Part shown: in pieces, positions 49,194 to 61,228 of the stretch | How positions within the stretch are numbered: the stretch's first letter is position 1 | Layout: every line of letters starts with the position of its first letter | NCBI GenBank assembly: GCA_003255025.1 | Contig: QANY01004000.1 | Span: forward strand, 124,001-188,000 | Direction of reading: 5' to 3' | From: Datisca glomerata | Lineage: Eukaryota; Streptophyta; Magnoliopsida; Cucurbitales; Datiscaceae | DNA: 64,000 nt | The notes under the pieces: generated by a model | The model's database searches: none | Told to the model about the DNA's origin: nothing | What the model saw: only the letters and a program-made list of their open reading frames with translations | Made by a program: the position numbers and the translations under genes

Positions 49194-50375
49194 GTTAAAG
49201 CAGATTATTGGGTTATGTATATTTTTTATTACAGATTTTTCAAAAGATGGGGTTTGTCGAAATGTGGATTTTTTAGAGCATTAACATGATTTAAGTGTCA
49301 TTTAGTTCCTTCTCTTAGGAAACTGTTTATACTTTATGGTGTTCTCGTATCTGTTGAGTGAAGGCTTTGCAGTTTTGTCATATTTCTCACATACATAACG
49401 AGATTTTGGATTCGAATCATATATCCTGATGTCCCTAAACTTTGTAACTTTGTCAAAAAGAACGAAAAATTCTGTCGAGCTCTTGCAAAAGGGTAAAGCC
49501 GCTTTGGCTTCATTTTATGTGCTGCAAAATGAGCCTAGACTATTGAGCTCCTTTACAAATTTTGAGAGTTCATGGCATCAAATCTTAAATTTTTCCGTGG
49601 ATGCAGAGCAAGCTTTGTTTTGTGATCATCTTTTTCTTTTTTTCTCGATAGCTATGGTCCTGAGCTAGTCGAAGCATTGTGCTCGGCCCTCAAGTCGAAG
49701 CATTGGGAGTTTGCTGAAGAAGGCAATTTCTTAGATGCTATTTCTTTATCTCTTGCTTTTCACTCTTCTTGTTCTGTTAGTCACATGCCTTTGCTATGAG
49801 GTCTTCTTCTTTCTGGGTCGAGGCAGCCCCTCCCATTGTCGAAGATATTTGTTTTGTGAACAGTGTTTCTTAATGTTAGCTTCTCTCTTTTTCCAAAAGA
49901 ATAAAAAAAGCTTGTTCGACCCATAAAATTACAACATAGTCAGTCAAGTTGATATCTTTTATGCGACATAAAATGATGTTACAATGAAGCCGTTATGTAA
50001 AATGTTATTTTGTATGAATGTAGCGAAGAATTTATGGCATGTTTATTTGGTGAACTTGGATTATAAATCTTAAAGAGTTGGATTTATAATCAAACTCCAT
50101 GATTACTAAAATTAGATTAAAAAATTATGTGGGACTCAACAGATAATTGGATTTGAAATCTATATTTTGTGGTTTTTTAATCCAACTCAAAATGAGAGAT
50201 TATAAATCTTAGAAACCTAAAATCTGAGGCACGATTGAATTCGATAAATGAGCTTCAAGAACCTGCAAATAAAGGAAGCTGTGTGAAAGTTGCGGAGAAG
50301 AAGGGAAAAAAATTTAAAACACAATTCAATTATAATAAGGGCATAAAGGTAAAATAATAAAGATAATCTTAATTA
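49194..50375. other. 3' flank of the SUMO gene and AT-rich spacer
   Basis: Probably 3' UTR, then spacer. The word gtcgaagcattg occurs twice near 49670-49710. No gene is recognised. Confidence 0.35.
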
Positions 50376-51021
50376 CATGATTTCTAGGGTGTGCACGGGA
50401 CGAGACGAGATGGTTTTTAGCCTTTTTGCTCCATCATGTCCCGTGTTGAGGGAAAATCCTGAGCGGGACGGGACAAGATTGGATAGGGGTCGAGACGGGT
50501 ATTTTGGGTAAAACAATTTAAAGGTTAAAAATAAAAATTGGTTTAAAGTTCAAAAGGTTAAAAATTAAAAAATTAGGGGTTAAAATTAAAAAATTAAGGG
50601 TTAAAATTAAAAACATTAAGGGTTAAAATTAAAAAAATAAAAAAGTTGGGCAATTTATGAAAAATCGGGATGAGACGGGACAAGGGACAAAACATTTTGT
50701 CCTGACTTGTCCCGTCTCATCCTGATTTTTCATAAATTGCCCAACATTTTTATTTTTTAAATTTTAACCCTTACCTTTTTAAATTTTAACCCTTAATTTT
50801 TTAATTTTAACCCCTAATTTTTTAATTTTTAACCTTTTAAACTTTAAACTAATTTTTATTTTTAACTTTTAAATTGTCTCGTCCCATCCCGAACCGGACA
50901 AAAAATTCCGTCCCGCCACATCCTGCTAAGAGTAAAATTTCGTCCGTCCAGCTCAGTTCGGGACGATTTTTCAGGACGAAACGGAATTTTTCGAGACAGT
51001 TGCACACCCCTAATAATTTCT
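50376..51021. mobile_element. Giant fold-back MULE-like element
   Basis: The body 50386-51011 starts agggtgtgcacggg and ends gttgcacacccct, and is flanked by catgatttct (50376-50385) and aataatttct (51012-51021), 8 of 10 identical. The two halves are inverted copies almost to the centre: ttgggcaatttatgaaaaat near 50645 pairs with atttttcataaattgcccaa near 50730, and the minisatellite ggttaaaattaaaa (about five copies) in the left arm is mirrored by ttttaattttaacc copies in the right arm. The central loop near 50690-50700 is only a few bases. No coding capacity. The transcript would be one long hairpin. Confidence 0.8.
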
Positions 51022-51849
51022 CTCTTCTCTATTTAGGCCATATGTGTAAAGTTACAAAAGAAATGGACACTATACAAATATAAATGTAAAACTTAAACTT
51101 AATTAAATTCCTAATTTTCTATCTTCTTAAAATAGTCATGTTAGCAGGGTGTTTTAGTTTTTTAGTCCTTTTTAAACTTAATTAAGTAAACGACCAAATT
51201 GTATTGACCATAATTTTCTATACCTAATATACACTTTCTATAAACACAATTATCTTCTTCTTTTCTATAATTATCTCTTTGTTAATTAATTAAGAAAATT
51301 TTAATTAAACAACAATTAATAAAAAAATATAAAAAAATACTCTACGTGTTATTGTAATCTTACCTACTCTATCTTCCAATATCTCTCTCTTATCTCTATT
51401 ATTTTTCTCCTTAAATCATGGTAGTAATAATGTTGGGTAAATATCTAATCTCTCTCTTTCTCCCCCTCTCTCTCTATCTATCTATCTCTCTATCTCTCTA
51501 TCCCCCTCCTGGTAGGCAAAACGTGATATATCCTCTCCTTTAAAATTTTAATTTTTAGTTGTTGAGTGTTATCAACGTAATATTCTATTTTTTATATATT
51601 TTATTTTGTATATTTTGTTTACTTTTTTTATTCGGTATTTTCTTATATTCGATAGTATTTTTTTAGATGAATAACCAAATAAGTACGAGCATTCAATCGC
51701 AAAAAGTTTTGTGTTATATCCTCATCTTCGACAATGATAATATTTTGTATTACTATCAAACCTACACTCTTAGCTCTTTTATATCCATATTATTAGTAAT
51801 TAACATTTATTATACCATTTAACATAGTTATTGATGATCATTTTTTTAT
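51022..51849. other. AT-rich spacer, possibly the left end of the MULE
   Basis: AT-rich with a (tc/ta)n patch at 51455-51510. No terminal inverted repeat of the transposase-bearing MULE was recognised. Confidence 0.3.
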
Positions 51850-54144
51850 TTAAAGGCTGCGATCGACGTTAATAATATTTACGGTGAAGCCAATCAAGAG
51901 TCAATTGTGCAAGATGAACTACCATATTTTTTTGATAAAGTTGATATTAAAAATATACCTTGTCATTTGATATACGTAAAAACTCTTTTTCTAAGAATAA
52001 GAAAGAGTTGAAGAAGGCATTACAAGTCATTGCTTTGAAGGATACTTTTGAATTCAAGACACTAAATCTAGTTCTAATCAATTGTTCATGCGATGTTTAA
52101 ATGATGGTTGCACATGGTGTGTACGGGCATCGAAGTATAAAGGCCGGGATATTTGGGTAATTAGAGAATATGTAAAACAACATACTTGTTCTCTTGATAT
52201 TGTTCATTCGGATCATTGTCATGCTACATCATCTTTAATTAGTGAGTATGTCAAATGTAAATTTAGGAATGGGGTAGGTGATTGTGTAACACCGAGTGAT
52301 ATAGTGGATCACATGCGAGTGACACATGGTGTATCAATTAGCTATTATAAAGCTTGGAAGGGAAAACACGGTGCTATGGACTTGCTTCATGGTATTCCAG
52401 AAGAATCATATGCAAAATTACATGCTTATTCTTTCGTACTGAAATAAAATAATCCAAGAATGTTTAGCTTTTTTTTGTTTGTTTATGTGTCGATTGTATT
52501 TTTATTATTGCTTATTTTGTTAACATAATAAACATAGATGTAGTCACGTTTATTAAAATTATATTTTTATTATTGCGTATTTCGTCAATTGTATTTATCT
52601 GTTTCTTTTTGTTAAAATATTTTCTCTTTTGTAGGCACGTTTCAAATATTATTTTATGGCATTAGGAGCTTCCATTGAAGGTAGTCATCACTGTAGGCCT
52701 GTTATTGTAGTAGATGGTATATTTTAAAAAATAAATATTTTGGTACATTATTAACTGCTACGATGCTAGATGGTAACAATCAATTGTTTCTAATAGCGTT
52801 CGCTATTGTCGACTCCGAGAATGATGAATCATGAGAATGATTTCTTTTTACTTTAAAAGATGCTTTGGGGGATCGCAATAAACTTATATTTATCTCATAT
52901 TGTCACAATAGCATCCCTAAGGCAGTACATAAAGCATTTCAATATGCTCACCACGGGTTATGCATGTGGCATCTAAAGCAAAATTTAAAGAGTATTAACA
53001 ATACAAGGCCATAGATGATATGTTTTTTTTTTCATGTGCCAAGGCATACTTAATAGAAGATTTCGAAACATATATCTGTGGTTTAGAAGCGATTTATCCT
53101 TCAATACGTGATTATTTGGAGGCATTGAGTTATGAAAAATGGGCTAGAGCATACTTTAAAAGGCATAGATACAATGTTATGACAACGAACAATGTTGAGA
53201 GCTTGAATTCCGTATTGAAAGATGCTAGGAACCTACCCGTTGCATTTCTGATTGTGTTCGCTAGACAAAAATTACAAGATTCATTTTACGAAAGGAGAGA
53301 GGAAGCAAGATACATGATTACGAGATTAACAAGTTCAGTGGATGTAGAGTTACGTGATCAATTTGATAAAAGGTCGAAAGATGATGGTAAGTACAAATTT
53401 GTAAGTACGTATTTCGATACATTATTTGTGAATGGCAAACATTATATATACCAATATAATGTTTGAGAATGGATATCAATATTTGTGAATGGCAATTGGC
53501 AAATATATTATTCATAAATATTATTTGTAAATGGCAAATATATTATGTGGAATCATTATTAGCGATCAACTTGAGAATTGAAAAAAACAGCATATATTGT
53601 AGAACATTATTTTAGAATTAGTGATTAAATTGTTAGTGTAATACATCAAATATTATTTATCTTTATTGATTAAAGTTAATTTTATTAACCAAATTTCATC
53701 TTTATTTTTGTAGGTTCGACCTTTAGATCTCAATAATTTTCAAGTTCTTGACATTGATATATATCACACTGTCAATATAATGAATAGTACATGCATCTGC
53801 AGAAAAATATGATTTAGATCTAATTCCTTGTAGTCACGCTTGTGTCGTCATTTAAAAGAAGAACTTGTCACCATATTCATACGTACCTATAGATCGATAA
53901 TATTTCCCTTTAACAATGAGTGTGCTTGGGATGTACCAGAAGAAGTGAAAAGTATAATCATTAGACCACCACTATCAAAACGGAGTGCAGGAAGATCAAA
54001 AGTACGTCGATATTTGTCTGCTAATGAGAAGAAGCCCAAAAATAGATGCGGACGATGTGGTGTGTTGGAACACAATAGAAAGACGTGTAAAAATATAATC
54101 GACATCAGCATTGGGAGCTCGAGATCTAAGAAACATAGATGATA
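51850..54144 (+). pseudogene. MULE transposase (mudrA-like), decayed
   Basis: Domains appear in the expected order but in different frames. The MULE DNA-binding domain lies at about 51990-52200: KNKKELKKALQVIALKDTFE, then MRCLNDGCTWCVRASKYKGR and KQHTC. The transposase core runs from 52640 to 53460: FKYYFMALGASIEGSHHCRP (first catalytic region, with the expected D near VVDG), then the run from YLIEDFETYICGLEAIYPSI to TTNNVESLNSVLKDARNLPV. A SWIM-type CxC...CxH follows near 53785-53845 (CICRK, CSHAC) across a shift. It ends with the zinc knuckle CGRCGVLEHNRKTC near 54045. At least five stops or frameshifts are present, and a segment near 52740-53010 is badly broken. It is the transposase of a once-autonomous element, now inactive. 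Confidence 0.85.
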
Positions 54145-54539
54145 GTTCATAAAACTATGTTTACTATTTATTTAATGGTTTGGATATTTATTAGCATAAT
54201 ATAACGTTTTTTGTGTTGTCTTTTTGTTAATTTACTAGTTTACGTTTTTATGGACCATGTTTCCATAAAATAATTAACTTTTTCATTGTTAGCTGTATAA
54301 AAATAGTAGATGATTATTGTTCAATCATTATCGTCTTCAATTTTTTCTTCCAATACTCTATCAACAATATATTAAAATTTTGAGAGATAAATGACACTAT
54401 TAAAACTTTGACAGGATAAATGATAAAAAATTACTATATTTTAAGAAAACATGCTATTTATTCATTAAATACATTTAGTTTTTAAGTTTATCTACTTAAA
54501 TTTGAATTTATTTGGATTTACATAAATTAAATTTTAAGT

Positions 54540-56480
54540 AGATCACGACACACTTCATATAGAAACACTTCACCGCTTTGTTCTTCAGCGTCATTCGTAT
54601 CATAGCCTTCATTCGCATACTTGATATCATCGTTAATGGTGAACAAAAAAAAATTAGTATGAATTGATTTTGAACAATAAAAGCACTTCAACAAAACGTA
54701 AAATTACCTTTCTGTAATTGTTATTCCTTCCTTTCCCACAATCTTTTTCTAATGCGCACATAATATCAGCTGTCATACTCAGCAACTCTCCTACTTTCAT
54801 GTCCATTGCCTTCTGCCTTGTTTCAATAGAGTACTGGTTCTCTTAGATCATTCAATTTTGAAATTAAAATGTCCATTATTGATGGTCCTTCAACATCGTT
54901 CTTAGAGATGTGCCAGGACTAATGGTATTGTCCAAGTTGTATTCATTCTCATCTTCTAAAAACCCTTTATCTTTGTCTAAACCATGTTCTCTCGTCTTAG
55001 AAGGTTCCATGAAATTTGAATTTTCCTCCTCTATTGTCGTTACAATTTTTCGAACGATAAGCTACATACAAATAGTCAAACAACAGTATTAAATATTAAT
55101 GTCATATCATTATTGAACATATATATATATATATATATATATATTAACGCATAAGATAATCAAGCTGCAATTGTTAATAGATACAAATAACATAAGGATG
55201 TTATTATGATGTTTATAAATAGCAAACAAATTGTATTATTGAATGTGGAAGATTATGTAAATGTGAACATGCGAAATAGCAAATTGATTGTCCATATTGT
55301 CTAATAAATGAAAACAATGAACTATAAGTTTATTGTGAAAGAACGAGAAGTTGACAATAAATAGAAATTTATAAATTTACATCTTTGTTGTTAAATACAA
55401 ACTCATCAATCTCTTTTCAGACAGGGTGTGTGTCGCACGCCCAATTACACATTCTTGGAATATCATCTGCCACCTTCTTCATAAAATTATTGTAACTTGG
55501 AGACAATGTACTTATGATTTCATATGCCCACACTATTAATGCTAATGAAAATCCACTAAAACCAAATTCTCACTTTCTGGCATCTTCATATGTTTCAATT
55601 CAATACTGGTGCATTCTTGTTTTGGTAACAATATGCATTCTAAGCAAAAAAAATGTCATCCTAAGCTTGTCCACATTGTTAGCGCCATGCATGGCAGAAT
55701 ATGCAATTACTAGATTTTTCCTAGGGACAAACTTTACATTAAAAAATATCGACCCAATAATTATTCATCTTGTGTAGTCTCCTTTTCGATATATGGAATT
55801 GACCCACAGTTTAAACCAGTAACTAATGCAAACTCTTTCAAACCAAATATAATCATGACACCGCCAATATTAAAAGTCAGTACATCTACGTTTACTCAGA
55901 CAATTTGTCGTCTAACTAGATGCAATAGTAATTATGGTGGAAACTTGGTGAATTTAATCTCTAATATGCTTCGTAGACAACTTCTTCTAAACTATTCAGC
56001 AAGTGAGGGATTTAGACTTTGTCTCAAAATCTCCAAGTAATCTAATTTGGAATGTATTATAATCTTTTTCCCAGATTTTCACAGTGAAGGGGGCACAAGA
56101 AAATTAAGTTCCTGACATAAAAGTAATATTTAGATTCAAAAAATAAATATTTATACTACTAAATAATCATTATCGATTCTTTTATTATACTTGTGCTGTA
56201 AACATACAGTATGTAAATAATATCATAACAATTGTAATAAATATACTTTTTACCTTCATTTCGACGGCCGCATGTTGTTTGTTTGTAACAAATTGGATGT
56301 TTTGTGTCCTCAATAACATCATCTGCATTTTTGGTATTGTTATAAATGTTTTTGTCCTCAGTCTCACTATCAGTCAATAGTAGAGGATTATTAACTGTGA
56401 ATGTGCTGAGTTATTGTTCCTTGATGAAGCACCGATATTTTGTATTCTTCCGGACCTCCTTGGAGATGACTTTCATATAT
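54540..56480 (-). pseudogene. DUF1985 ORF of the MULE, convergent to the transposase
   Basis: The minus strand shows, from high to low coordinate: DSETEDKNIYNNTKNADDVI (56350), a likely intron, ELNFLVPPS (56105), NIGGVMIIFGLKEFALVTGL followed by NCGSI (about 55870-55790), VPRKNLVIAYSAMHGANNVD (about 55720), FSLALIVWAYEIISTLSPSY (about 55530) and DDIPRMCNWACDTHPV (about 55460). 'Fg-KEFalvTGLnCg' and 'lALivWAYEii' are core DUF1985 landmarks, found N-terminal of ULP1-like proteases in MULEs. Stops interrupt it repeatedly. A tail frame near 55015-54720 (MEPSKTREHGLDKDKG...) may belong to it. No His-Asp-Cys protease triad is visible. The ORF points toward the transposase. Confidence 0.65.
55118..55144. 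repeat. (TA)n microsatellite
   Basis: An uninterrupted ta run of about 27 bases between parts of the DUF1985 ORF. Confidence 0.9.
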
Positions 56481-57460
56481 GGCAATATATAAACTTACAA
56501 TTAGATAGTTAGTGATGTATTAGAAGACAATAATACATTACTTAATCTATCTAAATATTTAATATATTCACCTTCGTTTGCATTTCTCATTCTTTATGTA
56601 CTTCATTATTTATTTTTCTTAATTCTTCACGTAGACAGATTGAAATAGCTCCATGATTATTCATAAACCCTTTTCTTCCATGCACTCATATTAGTTCTCC
56701 CCTTCCTAAAATTTTCTGAAAAATAATACACTTTATATTTCACACAAAAAACAATAAAGTAGTAAATATAGAAAGATCGTCCATCTATATTAGACATGTA
56801 TTTATCAACTATAAAAAAATTATATTGTTAACCAAGATATGTATCTTTCACTTCCTGAACAATAAAAATATCAAAATAAATAATTTTTTCAATTCATTCA
56901 ATATTATTTTCTAATTAAATATGACATATTAATAATAGCTATAAAACAGAAAAGAATATAAGAGAAACTATGGCATATTACTAATTAAATATAACATATT
57001 ACTTACTAATTTTTTTTTCAAACAATAAATCTAACAGAAAAAATGGACACAATTATAGAATTAAACTAAATACCCATTAGAATTGGAGCTCTTCAAGTCT
57101 ATTATTTTCATCTATTTTTTTCACAAAATCGACAAAGTATGCAGAAATTTAGAGAACTACAATAATAAAAAAAATGCGATAAGAACAAATTTCAGATTTA
57201 TGTTTAATATAGAAGAGAAATTAGACATGAATTGATAAATCCATACGAACAATGAAGAAAATAAGCTATGTTTCTTATTCTCCCCTATACTCAAATAATT
57301 TAAAGAATTTAAAGGAATCAAAATCAATCTCATATTCTCCTATGTACTCAAGGTGTTTCTTGAGAAGCAAATAATGTTAATCTATTGACTAGTAAGTTAA
57401 ATATAATTTTTTTTTACTATTTTGTTAAATAAGTTTGTAAAGTGGAATAGCTCCTAAAGA
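56481..57460. other. AT-rich spacer, possibly the right end of the MULE
   Basis: No gene and no clear inverted repeat with the left side was found. Confidence 0.3.
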
Positions 57461-58150
57461 CCCAAAACAGTATTTGGGGGCCCAATAGAGGCATCGAATG
57501 TGAGCCCATTTCACCATACAAAATCTTCAGTAGCATAATCGAAAGCTAGGGCTACCTTCAGCTTCTCTATATAATGCTCCCCCTTCTCTAGATCTCTTAC
57601 ACGTTACTGGCGCTCCATCTCTCTCAACGCCTCTATCATTTGGTGTTTTTTTAAGTTCAATTAGGTTTCCTTCCTGATTTCAGTATGTGTCAAATAAATT
57701 AGGGTTTAGGGTTTACATTCTGAATATTGCCGATCCCAATGAGGAAGAATTCCCCAATATTGATAGGAAGTGCCGTATGACACTTTAAACAGCAGCGGAG
57801 ACGCCAACGATCCCAGCGTTTCCATCCCCCAATAACAAGTCTGCCACGATTTGTCTCCTTCTCGGTGCGAATCGTTCCTAGAATTGCTCATTGGTCGGTT
57901 CGCTTCGGCTTCAGTGTCTCTCTGTGTGTGTGATTTGGAACGGGTCTCTGAGGATCGATTACTAATGTTTTTTTATCTCCTTTTTGTTGTATTTTCTGGT
58001 GGTCCGAGCCACGTCGCTGGTAGCTTTAAAGCTTTGACCGGCGATGCTATGATTGGACCGATAACAATCTTTGTTTCGCATGCTGATAGGAACCTGTGAT
58101 CTCTTAACCGTAGATTTACAGAGCCGATTTCTGCGATTATATTTAAACAT
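57461..58150 (+). promoter_or_regulatory. Promoter-like, GC-richer region; transcript unknown
   Basis: Contains two site II-like motifs (gggcccaa near 57478 and gagccca near 57501), a TATA-like ctatataatg at about 57568, a CT-rich leader, and telo-box-like tagggtttaggg at about 57701. This combination is common in front of plant ribosomal-protein, cell-growth and snoRNA genes. Downstream to 58150 the sequence stays GC-richer than its surroundings but offers no convincing protein frame (82 codons at most). I could not identify a snoRNA with proper C/D or H/ACA boxes. Function unknown. Confidence 0.35.
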
Positions 58151-58867
58151 TTAATAAAATGTTTATTTTTAATTTTTTACAAAATCAGTGATTATTTTAA
58201 GAAGCCAATGATGATTAGTTTTAATTGGAATTACCGGCTGATGTATTGTGATGTTAAACATACTGGCTTCCTGAGGCTTCAATTTTCTTTATACACAGAT
58301 TATTGAAAAAACTTCGTTTGATGAATAATAATATGAAAAAATATACAAACCATACCTTCAACTTGCCATTATTAAGACATTAAAATTTTTTTTAATGAAA
58401 ATTTGTTTTCTTGTAGGCTAAAGTATTAAATTTCTTACAAAACATACTAAGTTTTCTATTTAGACTTGTTTTTTTGAATTTGATGATGTTAGATTGCAGC
58501 ATTGCGAAAATATTTTGCTTAATTTTAGTTTAGCGTGCGCGAATGTTAACGTCATCAGAGCCTAACCGAAAATTCTACTTAGATTTCAGGTAACTTAATC
58601 TTTTTTCTCATAAATTAGAAAAAAGTTTCATTTTGTTAAAAATAATAGATGAGAGCCTGATTCGGGGTTAGCAATGTCAAACTTAAAATGAGTTATTTGT
58701 AGTCTCCCGATAACTTTATTGTTGCTCAGGGATGGTTGTCAATGGCAGGCATGGAACATCTGATCAGATATGCTAATGATTCAATGTGATCAGCTTACAA
58801 TTGAGTGAAAATGAGAAACAAGAATTAGGTTCACTAATTTCACAACAAAGAATGAATGAGGATGAAT
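58151..58867. other. AT-rich spacer downstream of the EamA gene
   Basis: Nothing is recognised. The right end includes the 3' flank of the EamA transporter gene. Confidence 0.3.
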
Positions 58868-61228
58868 CTATGGAAAAACAGAAGAAAGGGATATCTGTCC
58901 TTCCATTTCCTTATCAGGTCCAATATACATAGTGAAGCTCACTGAAATTAAAATGAGTAAACATCCAACAAGTCGACCAAAAGAAGAAGCCATCTTTGAC
59001 AAACCAACTCCCCATAATTGAGCAAGTGCAGCCTGCAATAGAATTAACAACGTTTTAACTCACAAGTTGAAAGATTACTGACCCATTTAAGTGGGATAGT
59101 TGGGCCATGGTCATAAGAATATGGAGGGTTAAATATCATTGAGACCCTATTACCTCCATAAACTGGAGATTAACAACTTTGCCAGTTTTCTCGAGCTGAA
59201 GTCCTCGTGCCAAAAACACCTGCAACTCAGCATTCATGCTCAAAATCCCCAAAATGCTAAGAATCAACAAAGAACAGAGAAATGTAAAGAAACCGGAATA
59301 CCTCTGCAAGGAAAGCCAGTAAACCGATTGACAGCATCCATAAAAATGAAACGAAACCAGGAAGAACGAAATCCTGCATCATTGGAGCTAGATGGTTCAA
59401 GAGAAATCAAAATAATTGAGATGCGACCCAAAATACATAGCTGTAGATTCAATGCAAAAGCACTCTCAGTAAGCATGATGCGAAGTGTTAGCAAGGCAGT
59501 TTAGCCAGCCATGTCATATAAGTTTAGAAAAAATGAAAATCTTTCCAAGTACACAAGAAAGCCTAGGACTTCTTTCTAAGAATAATACGTCATTGTCACG
59601 CATACATCTTAATATGGAAAAAGCAGTCTGTTAATGTGAAGGATAATCCTTCTCAAAACAAAAATAAATAAAAGTTGAACAATAAACTGTTTCAAGAACT
59701 TGGTAATATTTAAGCAGGAAGCAGGAGGTTGCACTACTATACGGCCAACATTGGTGTAACAGAAGCCAACAAATTTAGCAACAATAGGCTTCAAAGAACC
59801 AACGACATAGTGCCATACTCTCGAATGAGAATACTTTTTTCTAGTACTATATTGATGATAGTACGAATCAATCAGTCCACACAATGCTACATGCATATAC
59901 AACAAAAAATGTGCATGTGCGTTAACGAATATTTCCATTGTATTGCAGTCAACATGAAAAAAAATCACAATTTAATCTTAGTATCTTATTGAGCTTCATG
60001 CAAGAAAATTATATCAGAATAGAAATTATTAATTAAATCATAGCAGTAAGATCTACACATCGGTTGCAGGGCAAAAGTTTACTCGACTATATACAGATCA
60101 TATTCATATGCGAAAGATTTGACAATGATTAATTACTAACAGAAGCACATGATATGCATACAGAAGGTGGATGAAAGAGTACCAATACATGAAACTCATC
60201 ATTGAGAGAAGGCCGGTTAGGGCTCTAAAAGCCAAAAGTTTTCTAACATGCGCCATCCCAAATACTGGCTGCCCACTTTTCCGCAACCACAAATAAGAGA
60301 GTGGCAAGATAACTGCACATCTTGCAAAAGCGATCTCGAAGAGTGGAATAGCTTCAGCTGCAATAGAGTTTTGGTGGGGGAATCAGTAGGAAAACCAGAA
60401 AAGTAAACCACAATCAGGTTCATGAACAGGTAAGTCAGTTTCAATTTCAAGTTCTTCCGGACAAAAGGGAAAAGCTTCGGTTTGCCAGCCACCCCCCCCC
60501 CCCCTAAAGTTACGTATTATTCTTCTGTGAAGGTCTCTTCTTATCTCACTGACATACAATATCGAAGTAATATATTAGAAGTTCAGCAAGAGTTACAGAA
60601 GAATTACTAACTAGGAAAAGCACTGGAAAGAACGTCCATAACGAAGTAGATGGTTGACGATATTGCCATGCACAGTAGACCAGAATATCTTGATCCACCC
60701 CACACCCACAACATGAATTGAGTTACAGGCGAAACATCTGGTAGTTCGGTCACTTGCTCCTGAAAAACATCAAATGCTTCAAGAAAATAAAACTCTATCC
60801 AATTTTAGCACCACTCTATCATCTCATAGCATATCGTTTACACTGAACAGCTTAAATTCCTCAAGACTAAAATCTTAGTTCCAAATAATGCCTTAAATTT
60901 TGTAGTGAAAAAAACAACGCAATCTAGATATATCGAAACCCAACCAAAGGACATAATTATAAAAATCGAGCTAAGCAAAATTAACAGACATGATGTGAAA
61001 ATCCGAACCAATTGAGAAGAAATCAATGCATGGAGTGATAGTCCTTACTTTAGGTTTTCTTCGTGGGTAAGAGATGGTGAAGATGTTAAGCTTGGGTTTC
61101 TCGTCCTTCGTTAACAGAGGGGATATCTCCTCCGAGGCTGCACCGCAATCAGATAAAGACGTGGATTCTTCACGCACAATCAGCTCCACTAGATGATCTC
61201 CTTTGCTGTTGGTCTCGGTAGACGCCAT
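58868..61228 (-). CDS. EamA-type drug/metabolite transporter, middle exons apparently missing
   Basis: Recognisable minus-strand exons: 61049-61228 (hydrophilic N-terminus), 60612-60759 (first membrane segment, MLWVWGGSRYSGLLCMAISS), 60183-60357 (AIPLFEIAFARCAVILPLSY, second segment), 59302-59373 (DFVLPGFVSFLWMLSIGLLA), 59154-59219 (VFLARGLQLEKTGKVVNLQF) and 58868-59032 (AALAQLWGVGLSKMASSFGR to the stop). All have GT-AG borders, and the pattern is that of EamA (DUF6) DMT carriers, ten-helix membrane proteins that move small metabolites. The exons for the central helices, expected between 60183 and 59373 (about 100 or more residues), cannot be found; the 809 bases there show no similar frame. 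Exon three ends in phase 2 while exon four begins in phase 0, so joining them directly would shift the frame. Probably a pseudogene by internal deletion, unless the missing exons are very divergent. Confidence 0.75.

Noticed and set aside
49429..49668. 79-codon frame after the SUMO gene as a further exon
   Set aside because: It lies after the SUMO stop in the 3' flank and does not extend or restore any SUMO feature.
57851..58099. 82-codon frame downstream of the promoter-like island
   Set aside because: No homology recognised, no conserved start context, and its middle is a poly-T-derived Phe/Leu stretch.
59609..59968. Minus-strand 119-codon frame as the missing EamA exons
   Set aside because: It contains a short hydrophobic patch (PIVAKFVGF) but no further similarity to the central helices of EamA proteins and no fitting splice borders.
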